The notes beneath the pieces are model-generated. The model ran no database searches and was not told the DNA's origin. It saw only the letters and a list, made by a program, of their open reading frames with translations. A program made the translations under genes and the position numbers. From assembly GCF_016888005.1 (NCBI RefSeq), contig NZ_JAFDVE010000017.1, positions 34,095 to 98,094 of the forward strand: a stretch of 64,000 bases of DNA, given 5' to 3'. Positions 17,990-26,597 of the stretch are shown piece by piece (the first letter of the stretch is position 1; every line of letters starts with the position of its first letter). The DNA is from Phycicoccus sp. CSK15P-2 (GTDB lineage Bacteria > Actinomycetota > Actinomycetes > Actinomycetales > Dermatophilaceae).

Positions 17990-18232
17990 TCAGCGGACCC
18001 GGTCGGTGTCGACGATGTCGATGCGGACCGGGCGGCCACCGGCGAGGGCACCCATGACGGTGCGCAGCGCGCTGGCGGTACGGCCCGAGCGGCCGATGAC
18101 CCGGCCGAGGTCCTCGGGGTTCACGCGTACCTCGAGGACCTCGCCGCGACGGTTGTCACGGCGCCGGACCTGCACGTCGTCCTTGTGGTCGACGATGCCG
18201 GTGACGAGGTGCTCGAGCGCCTCCTCGAGCAC
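17990..18232 (-). CDS. khpA: KH-domain RNA-binding protein KhpA
   Basis: An 80-residue single KH-domain protein. The GxxG loop is GRSG within DLGRVIGRSGRTASALR. It lies two bases after rpsP, the conserved position of this family. In Firmicutes KhpA pairs with KhpB in RNA binding and cell-division control; the actinobacterial role is less known. Confidence 0.93.
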   Translation of the reverse strand: MLEEALEHLVTGIVDHKDDVQVRRRDNRRGEVLEVRVNPEDLGRVIGRSGRTASALRTVMGALAGGRPVRIDIVDTDRVR

Positions 18233-18234
18233 GG

Positions 18235-18774
18235 TCAGGCCTTGTCCTCGCCGGAGGCGGAGTCCGCCGCGTCGGCGTCGGCGTCCGTGGACTCCGCGGC
18301 GGCCTCGCCCGAGTCGGTGTCGGCGGCCGGAGCGGCCTCGGCCTGCGGCGCCTCCGCCGGGGCCTCGTCAGCAGCCGGAGCCTGCTCGGCGGGAGTCTCC
18401 TCCGCGGCCTTCTTGGCGGTCTTCTTCCGCGGGGTGGTGGCGGCGCCACCGTCGGTGTCCGCGCGGCCCGCGGCGGCGACCGCGGCCTCGTACAGGTCCT
18501 TCTTGCTCTGCTTCGGCTCGGCGACCTTGAGGGTGCCGTCCTTGTAGTGCTTGAGGAGCGCGGCGACGGCCTCGGTCGGCTGGGCGCCCTGGCCGACCCA
18601 GTAGTCGGCCCGCTCCATGTCGATCTCGATGAGCGAGGGCTCCTGGTTGGGGTCGTACCTGCCGATCTCCTCGATCGCCCGGCCGTCCCGCTTGGTGCGG
18701 GAGTCCATGACGACGACGCGGTAGATGGCGGTGCGGATCTTGCCCATCCGCTTCAGACGGATCTTGACGGCCAC
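18235..18774 (-). CDS. rpsP: Small ribosomal subunit protein S16 with long acidic tail
   Basis: Residues 1-85 are a standard S16: [34 protein letters not shown] and the [13 protein letters not shown] segment. The remaining 95 residues are a low-complexity tail of Ala, Glu, Asp, Pro with a short Lys patch (PRKKTAKKA), so the 179-residue protein is double the usual length. A GTG start was chosen at the conserved N-terminus because no ATG fits. First gene of rpsP-khpA-rimM-trmD. Confidence 0.96.
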   Translation of the reverse strand: MAVKIRLKRMGKIRTAIYRVVVMDSRTKRDGRAIEEIGRYDPNQEPSLIEIDMERADYWVGQGAQPTEAVAALLKHYKDGTLKVAEPKQSKKDLYEAAVAAAGRADTDGGAATTPRKKTAKKAAEETPAEQAPAADEAPAEAPQAEAAPAADTDSGEAAAESTDADADAADSASGEDKA

Positions 18775-18943
18775 GTGTGTGGTCTCCGTTCGGTTGTGAG
18801 CGCGGCGAGACCGCACGGGTTCATGCGGGGTACCGACACTCGGTGTGTAGGCGTCCGGTCCGGTGCCTCGGAAGACGGCGGGCCCGGACGGGTACAGCCC
18901 GCCATTGTGCCAGAGCCCGGCCCGTCGGCCGAATCCACGACCG

Positions 18944-19408
18944 TCAGCGGTTGGTCCACGCGTCGGGCGCGTCGAGCAGGGGGCGGACGTGCTCCGGCAG
19001 CCGGCCCGACAGGACGTCCGCCAGCGTCGTGGCGTCGAGGACGTCGCGCAGCGCGGCCCGGACGGCCACCCACAGGGCGGGGAGGTGCTCGGCGACACCG
19101 GTGTAGGCGGTGTCCTGCGGCCGGAGCCCGCGCACCTCCGCGAGAGGGCCGGACACGGCCCGGAACACCTCGCCCACACTGACCTCGGCGGCCGGCCTCG
19201 ACAGCGTGTAACCGCCGCGCGCTCCGCGGGTGCTCTCGACGAGGCCGGCGGACCGCAGGTCGGCGACGACCGCCTCGAGGAACCTGCGCGGCAGCTCCTG
19301 GGCCGTCGCGAGCGCGTCGACGCTCACCGGGCCCCGTTCCTCGTCGGCGGCACGGGCCAACGTGAGCATGGCCCGGACGGCATAGTCGGTGCGGGCGGAG
19401 ATGTCCAC
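18944..19408 (-). CDS. Rrf2-family transcriptional regulator without Fe-S cysteines
   Basis: 154 residues. The winged helix begins [14 protein letters not shown] and carries the family's [17 protein letters not shown] and [14 protein letters not shown] wing. No cysteine is present, so it cannot hold the IscR/NsrR-type cluster and would sense something else or respond through partners. The GTG start is preferred to an ATG three codons earlier: CAGGAT ends seven bases before it and overlaps that ATG, and Rrf2 proteins usually begin one residue before ISAxTDYA. It is divergent from a TauE exporter gene, a likely target (inference). Confidence 0.88.
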   Translation of the reverse strand: MDISARTDYAVRAMLTLARAADEERGPVSVDALATAQELPRRFLEAVVADLRSAGLVESTRGARGGYTLSRPAAEVSVGEVFRAVSGPLAEVRGLRPQDTAYTGVAEHLPALWVAVRAALRDVLDATTLADVLSGRLPEHVRPLLDAPDAWTNR

Positions 19409-19445
19409 GGGCGCCATCCTGACAGGCCGTCCGAGGGGGCGTGGT

Positions 19446-19511
19446 TTGCACTCATCTTATTCCTACCCGTACAGTAGAGATTAAATACCTACTAGTTAGA
19501 TAGGATTTACG
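19446..19511. promoter_or_regulatory. AT-rich divergent promoter/operator, Rrf2 regulator and TauE exporter
   Basis: About 65 unusually AT-rich bases in a GC-rich neighbourhood. TTGCAC (19446-19451) and TACAGT (19470-19475) are 18 bases apart on the plus strand. TAGGAT (19501-19506) ends five bases before the exporter ATG. An imperfect dyad CCTA-N9-TAGG overlaps TAGGAT, a natural place for Rrf2 binding. Confidence 0.45.
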
Positions 19512-20444
19512 ATGCGCAGGCTCCTCCTCCTCGCTCTCGTCGGCCTCGGCGCGCAGCTCGTCGACGGCTCGCTCGGGATGGCGTACGGGGTCACCTCGAC
19601 CACGCTCCTGCTCGCGATCGGCACCAACCCCGCCGCGGCCTCGGCGACGGTCCACCTCGCCGAGATCGGGACGACCCTCGCCTCGGGGGCGTCCCACTGG
19701 CGCTTCGGGAACGTCGACTGGCGGGTCGTGCTGCGCATCGGCATCCCCGGTGCGGTCGGGTCCTTCGCCGGTGCCACCTTCCTCGCCGGGCTCGACACGT
19801 CGGTTGCGGCGCCGGTCATGTCGCTCGTGCTGCTCACCCTCGGCGTGTACGTCCTCACCCGCTTCACGGTCAAGGGCCTGCGCCGCGACCGGCTCGGGCA
19901 CCCGCTCCGGCGTCGCTTCCTGGCCCCGCTCGGGCTCTTCGCCGGCTTCGTCGACGCCACCGGTGGGGGTGGCTGGGGGCCGGTCGGCACCCCGGCGCTC
20001 CTCGCCAGCGGGCGTATGGAGCCGCGCAAGGTCGTCGGCTCGGTCGACACCTCGGAGTTCCTCGTCTCGCTCGCCGCGAGCCTCGGGTTCCTGCTCGCCC
20101 TCGGCACGGCCGGCGTCGACGTCGCCTGGGTGCTGGCTCTCCTCGCCGGCGGGCTCGTCGCGGCACCGGTCGCCGCGTGGCTCGTCCGGCACGTGCCGCC
20201 GCGCGTCCTCGGCTCGGCGGTCGGCGGGGTCATCGTCCTCACGAACTCCCGCACCCTGCTCAAGAGCGAGTGGGTGGACGCCGGCGAGGGCACCCGCTGG
20301 ATCGTCTACGCGATGCTCTACGCGGTGTGGGCCGGGGCCGTCGCGTGGTCGGTACGGGCACATCGCGCCGAGCAGGCCGCCGTGGACGCCGAGCTTGCCG
20401 AGCTCGCCGAGCCCGAGGGGACCGGCCGCACCGTCACACGGTGA
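19512..20444 (+). CDS. Sulfite exporter TauE/SafE family membrane protein
   Basis: 310 residues with about eight transmembrane helices. The N-terminal repeat begins with a hydrophobic helix followed by QLVDGSLGMAYG and TTLLLAIG, the family's marks; the second repeat carries FVDATGGGGWGPVGTP. Family members move sulfite, sulfoacetate or related organosulfur anions across the membrane. The substrate here is not shown. It is divergent from the Rrf2 regulator; its end overlaps the convergent amidohydrolase gene by 11 bases. Confidence 0.9.
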   Translation: MRRLLLLALVGLGAQLVDGSLGMAYGVTSTTLLLAIGTNPAAASATVHLAEIGTTLASGASHWRFGNVDWRVVLRIGIPGAVGSFAGATFLAGLDTSVAAPVMSLVLLTLGVYVLTRFTVKGLRRDRLGHPLRRRFLAPLGLFAGFVDATGGGGWGPVGTPALLASGRMEPRKVVGSVDTSEFLVSLAASLGFLLALGTAGVDVAWVLALLAGGLVAAPVAAWLVRHVPPRVLGSAVGGVIVLTNSRTLLKSEWVDAGEGTRWIVYAMLYAVWAGAVAWSVRAHRAEQAAVDAELAELAEPEGTGRTVTR

Positions 20445-21516
20445 CGCCACGCAGCACGACGGCCCGCGGGTGGGCGAGGACTCCTACGTCCACCCGCGGG
20501 TCGGCGGCGTACACGACGAGATCGGCGTCGGCCCCCTCGTCGAGACCCGGGCGGTCGAGCCACGTCCGCGCCGCCCACGTCGCGGCGTCCAGCGCCTCGA
20601 CCGCCGTGAACCCGCAGCGCGTCAGCCGCTCGACCTCCTCCCCCGCGAGCCCGTGCGGCAGCGAGCCGCCCGCGTCGGTGCCGACGTAGACGGGGATGCC
20701 GGCCTCGCGCGCGGCGGCGACGGTCTCGTAGCGGCGGGCGTGGAGGTCGAGCATGTGCCGGTGGTAGTCGGGGAACTTCTCCCGGGCGGGCTCGGCGATC
20801 TGGGGGAACGTGTCGATGTTGACGAGCGTCGGCACGATGGCGATGCCCTGGCGGGCGAAGGCGTCGATGCTCTCCGGCACCAGGCCGGTGGCGTGCTCGA
20901 TGCAGTCGGTGCCGGCCGCCGCGAAGTCATGCAGGCTCTGTTCGCCGAAGCAGTGCGCCGTGACCCGGGCGCCCTCCTCGTGCGCGGCGGCGACGGCCTC
21001 GGTGAGGACGTCGACGGGCCAGCACGGCGTGAGGTCGCCCTCCTCGCGGTCGATCCAGTCACCGACGAGCTTGACCCATCCGTCCCCGGCGCGGGCCTCG
21101 AGCCGCACCCGTTCGACGAGGTCCTCCGGCTCGACCTCCCAGGCGAAGTTCCGGATGTACCGCTTCGTGCGCGCGATGTGCCGGCCGGCCCGGACGATCC
21201 TCGGCAGGTCGGCGCGGTCGTCGACCCAGCGCGTGTCGGAGGGCGAACCGGCGTCCCGGATGAGAAGGGTCCCGGCGTCGCGGTCGGCCGTCGCCTGCGC
21301 CTCGGCGGTCTCGGCGTCCGTGGCCCCGGTGGCCACGAGACCGACATGGCAGTGCGCGTCGACCAGGCCGGGCAGCACCCATCCCTCGAGCGTCGTGACG
21401 TCGTGGTCGCCGACCGGGCGCTCGTAGGTGACCTGACCACCGACGACCCATGCCTCGGCGCGTTCCTCCTCGCGGCCGACGAGGACGGGACCCGTGAGGT
21501 GCAGCACCGATGCCAT
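20434..21516 (-). CDS. Amidohydrolase family protein (imidazolonepropionase-like)
   Basis: 360-residue metal-dependent hydrolase. An N-terminal beta domain ends in VLPGLVDAHCHVGL (HxH metal ligands near residue 55), followed by further ligands in VTAHCFGE and IEHATGL and the catalytic Asp in VYVGTDAGG. The sequence resembles imidazolonepropionase-like and Xaa-Pro dipeptidase-type amidohydrolases; the substrate is unknown. TAGGGT ends six bases before the ATG, so it is probably leaderless. Confidence 0.88.
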   Translation of the reverse strand: MASVLHLTGPVLVGREEERAEAWVVGGQVTYERPVGDHDVTTLEGWVLPGLVDAHCHVGLVATGATDAETAEAQATADRDAGTLLIRDAGSPSDTRWVDDRADLPRIVRAGRHIARTKRYIRNFAWEVEPEDLVERVRLEARAGDGWVKLVGDWIDREEGDLTPCWPVDVLTEAVAAAHEEGARVTAHCFGEQSLHDFAAAGTDCIEHATGLVPESIDAFARQGIAIVPTLVNIDTFPQIAEPAREKFPDYHRHMLDLHARRYETVAAAREAGIPVYVGTDAGGSLPHGLAGEEVERLTRCGFTAVEALDAATWAARTWLDRPGLDEGADADLVVYAADPRVDVGVLAHPRAVVLRGVTV

Positions 21517-21625
21517 GGCCCGACCCTAGCGGCGGCGCCGAGCGCAACATCGGGTAGCCGGGGACGACCCGTCCCCGGACGAGGACGGCCTTCATCCGCG
21601 GCCGGAGGCGCCGCAGGCTGGAGCC

Positions 21626-22408
21626 ATGACGGAGAACACCAGCACCCAGCACCGGAAGATCGCCCTCGTCACGGGGGCCAACCGAGGACTCGGCCGCGAG
21701 GAGGCGCTCGCCCTCGCCGGCGACGGGGTCGACGTCGTCCTCACCTACCGCAGCCACGCGGACGAGGCACGGACCGTCGTCGAGGAGGTCGAGGCCCTCG
21801 GGCGTCGCGCCGTCGCGCTCCACCTCGACACCGCGGACCACGAGAGCATCCCCGCCTTCGTCGAGACGCTCCTCTCGACCCTTCGGGAGACCTGGCACCG
21901 CACCGACCTCGACATCCTCGTCAACAACGCCGGCCACTCCGGTGACACCGTCCTCGGCGAGATCACCAAGGAACACGTCACCTCGCTGCTCGACGTGCAC
22001 TTCACCGGGGTCGTCCTGCTCACCGACGCCCTCGTGCCCCACCTCGTCGACGGCGGGCGGATCGTCAACACCTCGAGTGGCCTCGCCCGGTTCAGCACCA
22101 TGTTCCAGTACGCGGTGTACGGCGCGGCGAAGGGCGCCGTCGAGGTCTGGACCCGCTACCTCGCGGGTGCCCTCGGTCCGCGCCGGATCACCGTCAACGC
22201 CGTCGCACCCGGCGCCACGGCCACCGACTTCGGCGGTGGCGGGCTGCGGGACAGCGAGGAGATGCGCGCCGGGCTCGCCCAGGTCATCGCCATGGGGCAC
22301 GTCGGCCGGCCCGAGGACATCGGGTCCGTCGTCGCCGCAGTCGCCTCGGACCGGATGGGCTGGGTCACCGGCCAGCGCATCGAGGCCTCCGGCGGCATGC
22401 TGCTGTGA
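21626..22408 (+). CDS. Short-chain dehydrogenase/reductase
   Basis: 260-residue classical SDR. The NAD(P) motif is TGANRGLG near residue 17, followed by NNAG, the catalytic Ser in NTSSGLARF and YGAAK (Tyr and Lys). The cofactor preference and substrate cannot be read. CAGGCT ends six bases before the ATG; GGAG within the gap could also serve as a ribosome site. It is followed within about 30 bases by a MmyB-like regulator on the same strand. Confidence 0.92.
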   Translation: MTENTSTQHRKIALVTGANRGLGREEALALAGDGVDVVLTYRSHADEARTVVEEVEALGRRAVALHLDTADHESIPAFVETLLSTLRETWHRTDLDILVNNAGHSGDTVLGEITKEHVTSLLDVHFTGVVLLTDALVPHLVDGGRIVNTSSGLARFSTMFQYAVYGAAKGAVEVWTRYLAGALGPRRITVNAVAPGATATDFGGGGLRDSEEMRAGLAQVIAMGHVGRPEDIGSVVAAVASDRMGWVTGQRIEASGGMLL

Positions 22409-22440
22409 CAGCGGCTCCCCCCGACCGGCAGGATGGACGG

Positions 22441-23292
22441 GTGACCGGCTCACGTGGCGACCGCGCCCAGCTCGCCGACTTCCTCCGGACCCGCCGGGAG
22501 GCACTGCAACCGGAGGACGTCGGCCTGCCGCGCGGAGCCCGCCGCCGCACCGAGGGACTGCGCCGCGAGGAGGTCGCCGCCCTCTCCGGGATGTCCGCCG
22601 ACTACCTCGGCCGGATGGAGCAGCAGCGCGGCCCGCACCCGAGCGAGCCGATGCTCGCGGCGCTGGCACGCGGTCTACGGCTCAGCCTCGACGAACGCGA
22701 CCACCTCTTCCGGCTCGGCGGCTTCCCGACGCCGAGCCGGGCCGGTCGCCATCCCCACGTCGACGCCGGGATCATGCGGATCCTGGACCGTCTGACCGAC
22801 ACCCCCGCGATGGTGCTGGGGCCCGCCGGGGAGTGCCTCGCCGTCACGCCGCCCGCCGCGGCGATCTTCGGCGACCGCTCGTCCGACGAGGGCATGCGCG
22901 CCAGCGCGGTCTACCGCTGGTTCGCCGAACCCGCTTCCCGTCGGGTCTACCCTCCCGAGGACCGCGACCAGCGTGGCGCCGAGATGGTGGCCGACCTCCG
23001 CGCGGCCTACGCCCGACACGGCGACGGGTCGTCGGCCGGCGAGGTCGTGACCGCCCTGGACGCCGAGAGTGCCGAGTTCCGCGAGCTCTGGGCGCGGCAC
23101 GACGTCCGGCACAAGCACTCGCAACGCAAGCGACTCGTGTCCGAGGTCGGCGTCCTGGACGTCTACTGCACCACGTTGTTCGACGCCGGCCAGAGCCAGT
23201 CGCTGCTCGTCTTCACCGCGGCCACCGCCGAGACCGCCGACCGGTTGCGCCTGCTCGGCGTCGTGGGGTCACCGTTCGGTCCGCGGGACTAG
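22441..23292 (+). CDS. XRE-type regulator with MmyB-like C-terminal domain
   Basis: 283 residues. The helix-turn-helix covers about 5-75 with the family pattern LADFLRTRREALQPEDVGLP and GLRREEVAALSGMSADYLGRMEQ; the C-terminal part (about 105-270) matches the MmyB-like ligand-binding domain of many actinobacterial regulators. The GTG at 22441 is preferred to an earlier GTG overlapping the SDR stop, since CAGGAT ends six bases before it and the helix-turn-helix begins soon after. It probably controls the adjacent SDR gene (inference). Confidence 0.88.
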   Translation: MTGSRGDRAQLADFLRTRREALQPEDVGLPRGARRRTEGLRREEVAALSGMSADYLGRMEQQRGPHPSEPMLAALARGLRLSLDERDHLFRLGGFPTPSRAGRHPHVDAGIMRILDRLTDTPAMVLGPAGECLAVTPPAAAIFGDRSSDEGMRASAVYRWFAEPASRRVYPPEDRDQRGAEMVADLRAAYARHGDGSSAGEVVTALDAESAEFRELWARHDVRHKHSQRKRLVSEVGVLDVYCTTLFDAGQSQSLLVFTAATAETADRLRLLGVVGSPFGPRD

Positions 23293-24113
23293 CCGGCGTC
23301 GGGGCCCGGCAGGGACCCGAGCACGCGTCGCAGGGTCTCGACGACGACGCCCGGGGCGTCGGTGTGCACCCAGTGCGCCGCGCCGTTGACCCGCACGAGA
23401 CGGGTGCGCGGGAACAGCGCGCGCATGGCCGGGACGTCCTCGTCGCGGACGTACTCCGACTCACCTCCCGCGAGCCAGACGACCGGCCCGTCCCACGTGG
23501 CGTCGCCGAGATCGGGGAAGCCCGCGATGCGCGAGCCACTCCCACGGTCCGCGTCCGCGGCGACGAGGTCGAGGTTGACCTGCCAGGACCACTCGCTGCC
23601 GTGCCGGCGCAGGTTCTGCAGGAGGAACGCCTTGACCCCGGGGTCCGGCTCGTCGAACCGCTCCTCGGCGTCGGCACGGGTCGTCAGCTCGTCGAGCGGC
23701 AGGCGGAGCATCTCGTCGATGTAGCCGGTGAACCGGTCGAGGCTGCCGTACCCCGTGGGCGCGATGTCGACGACGACGAGGCTCGCGACGACATCCGGGT
23801 ACGTCAGGGCCAGGACCATCGCGACCTTGCCGCCGAGGCTGTGCCCGACCACGACCCACGGCTCCCCCGGCGCCTGTGCCTCGAGCGTCGCGGCCACGGC
23901 ATCGGCGTACCCGCGGTAGGAGAGCTCGTCCGACCACGGGGAGCGCCCGTGGTCGGGCAGGTCGACGAGCAGGCACCGGGCAGCGGCACCGTCGGGGCCG
24001 GCGATCGCCTTGGCGATCTGCGCCCAGTTGCGGCCCTGCCCGAACAGCCCGTGCAGGAACGCGACCCGCGGCCCGTCCGTGCCGACCGAGAGAGTGTTCA
24101 GCGGCTCGCTCAC
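23289..24113 (-). CDS. Alpha/beta-fold hydrolase
   Basis: 274 residues. The nucleophile elbow is GHSLGGK (Ser near 98), the oxyanion segment is FLHGLFGQGRNW near 19 and the catalytic His is in NGAAHWVHTD. The pattern is close to YbfF/esterase-type proteins; the substrate is not known. The GTG opening VSEPLNTLSV was chosen from a longer open frame, with moderate certainty. Its stop overlaps the end of the convergent XRE regulator. Confidence 0.87.
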   Translation of the reverse strand: MSEPLNTLSVGTDGPRVAFLHGLFGQGRNWAQIAKAIAGPDGAAARCLLVDLPDHGRSPWSDELSYRGYADAVAATLEAQAPGEPWVVVGHSLGGKVAMVLALTYPDVVASLVVVDIAPTGYGSLDRFTGYIDEMLRLPLDELTTRADAEERFDEPDPGVKAFLLQNLRRHGSEWSWQVNLDLVAADADRGSGSRIAGFPDLGDATWDGPVVWLAGGESEYVRDEDVPAMRALFPRTRLVRVNGAAHWVHTDAPGVVVETLRRVLGSLPGPDAG

Positions 24114-24159
24114 GCGCCCCGTCCCCACGCGCAGGCGGCCAGCCAGGCCACGCCTCGCC

Positions 24160-24240
24160 GGGCGGGATACACCGAGCCGTGCGACGCGATCGGCGCCCTG
24201 CAGCACGGGACCTCGCGGCGGGCCCGGATGTATCCGGCCC
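24160..24240. repeat. Long-range inverted repeat downstream of ffh
   Basis: GGGCGGGATACA (24160-24171) and TGTATCCGGCCC (24229-24240) form 12-base arms with one mismatch around a 57-base loop. It lies in the 160-base gap between the hydrolase start and the ffh stop and might be part of the ffh terminator; the large loop makes this weak. Confidence 0.35.
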
Positions 24241-24273
24241 GTCCGGCTGCCGGCATCAGAAGCGCCGAGGCGC

Positions 24274-25896
24274 TCACTTGCCCAGGAACTTCTCGAAGCC
24301 CTTCGGCAGCTGCGCCGGGTCGAGCTGGGAGGGGTCGAGATCGCCGAGGCCACCGGCGCCTCCCGCGCCGCCGAAGCTCGACCCGGAGGCGGGGGCCTGG
24401 GATGCCCGCTCGCGAGCGGCACGCTCCTCGGCCGCGCGCTTCGCCGGGTTGCCGGACTTGGACTTCTTGCGCTGCTGCTGCTTGCCGCCGCCACGCTTGC
24501 CCGGCCCGGAGCCCGGCCCGGGCATCCCTGGCATGCCGGGGATGCCGCCACCCTTGGCGAGCTGCTTCATCATCTTCTGCGCGTCACCGAAACGCTCGAG
24601 GAGCTGGTTGACCTCGGAGGTCGTGACCCCGGATCCCTTCGCGATACGGGCCCGCCGCGAGCCGTTGATCTGCTTGGGGTGGTTCCGCTCGAACGGGGTC
24701 ATCGAGCGGACCATGGCCTCGACGCGGTCGAACTCGCGCTCGTCGAAGGCGTCGAGCTGGGCGCGCATCTGACCCATCCCGGGCATCATCCCGAGCAGCT
24801 GCTTGAGCGAGCCCATCTTCTTGATGGCCGCCATCTGCTCGAGGAAGTCGTCGAAGGTGAAGTCCTCGGCCGCGAGGAACTTGCGTTCCATCTCGGCGGC
24901 CTGGGCGCGGTCGAAGGCGCGCTCGGCCTGCTCGATGAGGGTGAGGACGTCACCCATGTCGAGGATGCGCGACGCCATCCGGTCGGGGTGGAAGACCTCG
25001 AAGTCCTTCACGTTCTCGCCGGTGGACGCGAACATGATCGGCCGGCCGGTGACCTCGGCGACCGACAGCGCCGCGCCGCCGCGGGCGTCGCCGTCGAGCT
25101 TGGAGAGGACGACGCCGGTGAGGCCGACGCCCTCGAGGAACGCCTCGGCGGTCTCGACGGCCGCCTGGCCGATCATCGCGTCGATGACGAAGAGCACCTC
25201 GTCCGGCTCGATCGCGCTGCGGATGTCGGCGGCCTGCTGCATGAGGCCCTCGTCGACCGCGAGCCGTCCGGCGGTGTCGACGATGACGACGTCGTGCTGC
25301 CTGGCCCGCGCTTCCGCGATACCGGCGCGGGAGACCGCGACCGGGTCCCCGTGCGAACGGGTGCCTTCGATGTCCCCGCCGACGACGTCGTGGCCGGCCA
25401 TGTTGCCGCGCTCGGGCGCGAAGACCGGGACGCCGGCGCGCTCGCCGACGACCTCGAGCTGGGTGACGGCGTTGGGGCGCTGGAGGTCGGCCGCGACGAG
25501 CAGCGGGGTGTGGCCCTGCTCCTTGAGCCAGTACCCGAGCTTGCCCGCGAGCGTGGTCTTGCCGGACCCCTGGAGGCCGGCGAGCATGACGACGGTCGGG
25601 GGCTGCTTGGCGAAGCGGATACCGCGCGTCTCACCACCGAGGATGGCGACGAGCTCGTCGTTGACGATCTTGACGACCTGCTGAGCCGGGTTGAGCGCCT
25701 CGCTGACCTCGGCCCCGAGCGCCCGCTCGCGGACGTTCGCCGTGAAGGTCTTGACCACCGGGAGCGCGACGTCGGCGTCGAGCAGCGCGAGCCGGATGTC
25801 GCGGACCGTCTTGTTGACGTCGGACTCGCTGAGGCGGCCCTTGGTCCGCAGGTTGCGGAAGGTCTCGGTCAGGCGGTCGGACAGGCTCGTGAACAC
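24274..25896 (-). CDS. ffh: Signal recognition particle protein Ffh
   Basis: Ffh binds 4.5S RNA and signal peptides and docks with FtsY to target membrane proteins. 540 residues: N domain (1-95), GTPase domain with GLQGSGKTTLAGKLG, VDTAGRL and SKLDGDARGG, and a Met-rich M domain with LLGMMPGMGQM. The C-terminal tail of about 90 residues is Gly/Pro/Lys-rich. TAGGGT ends six bases before the GTG start and there is no Shine-Dalgarno sequence, a leaderless signature. Confidence 0.98.
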   Translation of the reverse strand: MFTSLSDRLTETFRNLRTKGRLSESDVNKTVRDIRLALLDADVALPVVKTFTANVRERALGAEVSEALNPAQQVVKIVNDELVAILGGETRGIRFAKQPPTVVMLAGLQGSGKTTLAGKLGYWLKEQGHTPLLVAADLQRPNAVTQLEVVGERAGVPVFAPERGNMAGHDVVGGDIEGTRSHGDPVAVSRAGIAEARARQHDVVIVDTAGRLAVDEGLMQQAADIRSAIEPDEVLFVIDAMIGQAAVETAEAFLEGVGLTGVVLSKLDGDARGGAALSVAEVTGRPIMFASTGENVKDFEVFHPDRMASRILDMGDVLTLIEQAERAFDRAQAAEMERKFLAAEDFTFDDFLEQMAAIKKMGSLKQLLGMMPGMGQMRAQLDAFDEREFDRVEAMVRSMTPFERNHPKQINGSRRARIAKGSGVTTSEVNQLLERFGDAQKMMKQLAKGGGIPGMPGMPGPGSGPGKRGGGKQQQRKKSKSGNPAKRAAEERAARERASQAPASGSSFGGAGGAGGLGDLDPSQLDPAQLPKGFEKFLGK

Positions 25897-25908
25897 CGGT
25901 CAACCCTA
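25897..25908 (-). promoter_or_regulatory. -10-like TAGGGT, leaderless start of ffh
   Basis: Minus-strand TAGGGT occupies 25903-25908, six bases from the GTG at 25896. Confidence 0.5.
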
Positions 25909-26001
25909 ACGGCTGCGCCGGGCCGCCCCGGACGGATGGCGCCACTGCCGACCCGCAAACCCGTTGAGCGCCGCGTGGCCGCTCCGCCATGCTGTCGGAC
26001 C

Positions 26002-26520
26002 ATGCCGACCAAGCCGAGCGCCCCGACCGCACCACTCGTCCGCGCCGTCGAGGAGCACGACCACGAGGCCGTCCACGCCATCCTCACGAGCCGGTCCGTC
26101 ATCGCGGGGACGATGCGCCTGCCGTACGCGGCCCTCCACACGACCAAGGAGCGGCTCTCTCCCGACCCCGGCGTACACCGTCTCGTCGCCGAGGTCGACG
26201 GGACGGTGGCCGGCTTCGCCGAGCTCATCACCTCGCCGGGCCACCCGCGCGCGGCCCACGTCGGCGACCTCAACATGCTGTGCGTGCATCCCGACCACGA
26301 GGGTCGCGGCGTCGGGCGGGCCCTGCTCGACGCCGTCCTCGAGCTCGCCGACGACTGGCTGAGCCTCACCCGGCTCTCCCTCGTCGTCTTCGCGGACAAC
26401 CCGCGCGCGGCCCGGCTCTACGAGCGCTACGGCTTCGAGCACGAGGGCGTCATGCGCCGGCTCAACCGCAGTCGCGGCACCGACGTCGACGGGCTGATGA
26501 TGGCCCGGCTGCGGGACTGA
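26002..26520 (+). CDS. GNAT-family N-acetyltransferase
   Basis: 172 residues with a single GNAT fold. Motif A reads VHPDHEGRGVGRALLDAV near residue 95, followed by NPRAARLYERYGFEHEG typical of the C-terminal half. The MRLPY and ADNPRAARLYE segments recall YhhY-like acetyltransferases; the substrate is unknown. The ATG was chosen from a longer open frame because the fold begins just after it. It is a plus-strand singleton between ffh and glnD. Confidence 0.9.
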   Translation: MPTKPSAPTAPLVRAVEEHDHEAVHAILTSRSVIAGTMRLPYAALHTTKERLSPDPGVHRLVAEVDGTVAGFAELITSPGHPRAAHVGDLNMLCVHPDHEGRGVGRALLDAVLELADDWLSLTRLSLVVFADNPRAARLYERYGFEHEGVMRRLNRSRGTDVDGLMMARLRD

Positions 26521-26597
26521 CCAGCGGCCCGTTCCAGGACGTCGGTGGCGGGCCCTCCGCAGGGCGACACACCGGACGCCGTCTCCCCCGGTGGGTC

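Noticed and set aside
19409..19417. ATG at 19417 as the Rrf2 start
   Set aside because: It overlaps CAGGAT, the likely -10, and the conserved N-terminus fits the GTG at 19408.
22405..22440. GTG at 22405 as the XRE regulator start, coupled by GTGA
   Set aside because: The added 12 residues are not family-like, while CAGGAT lies six bases before the GTG at 22441. The earlier start is not fully excluded.
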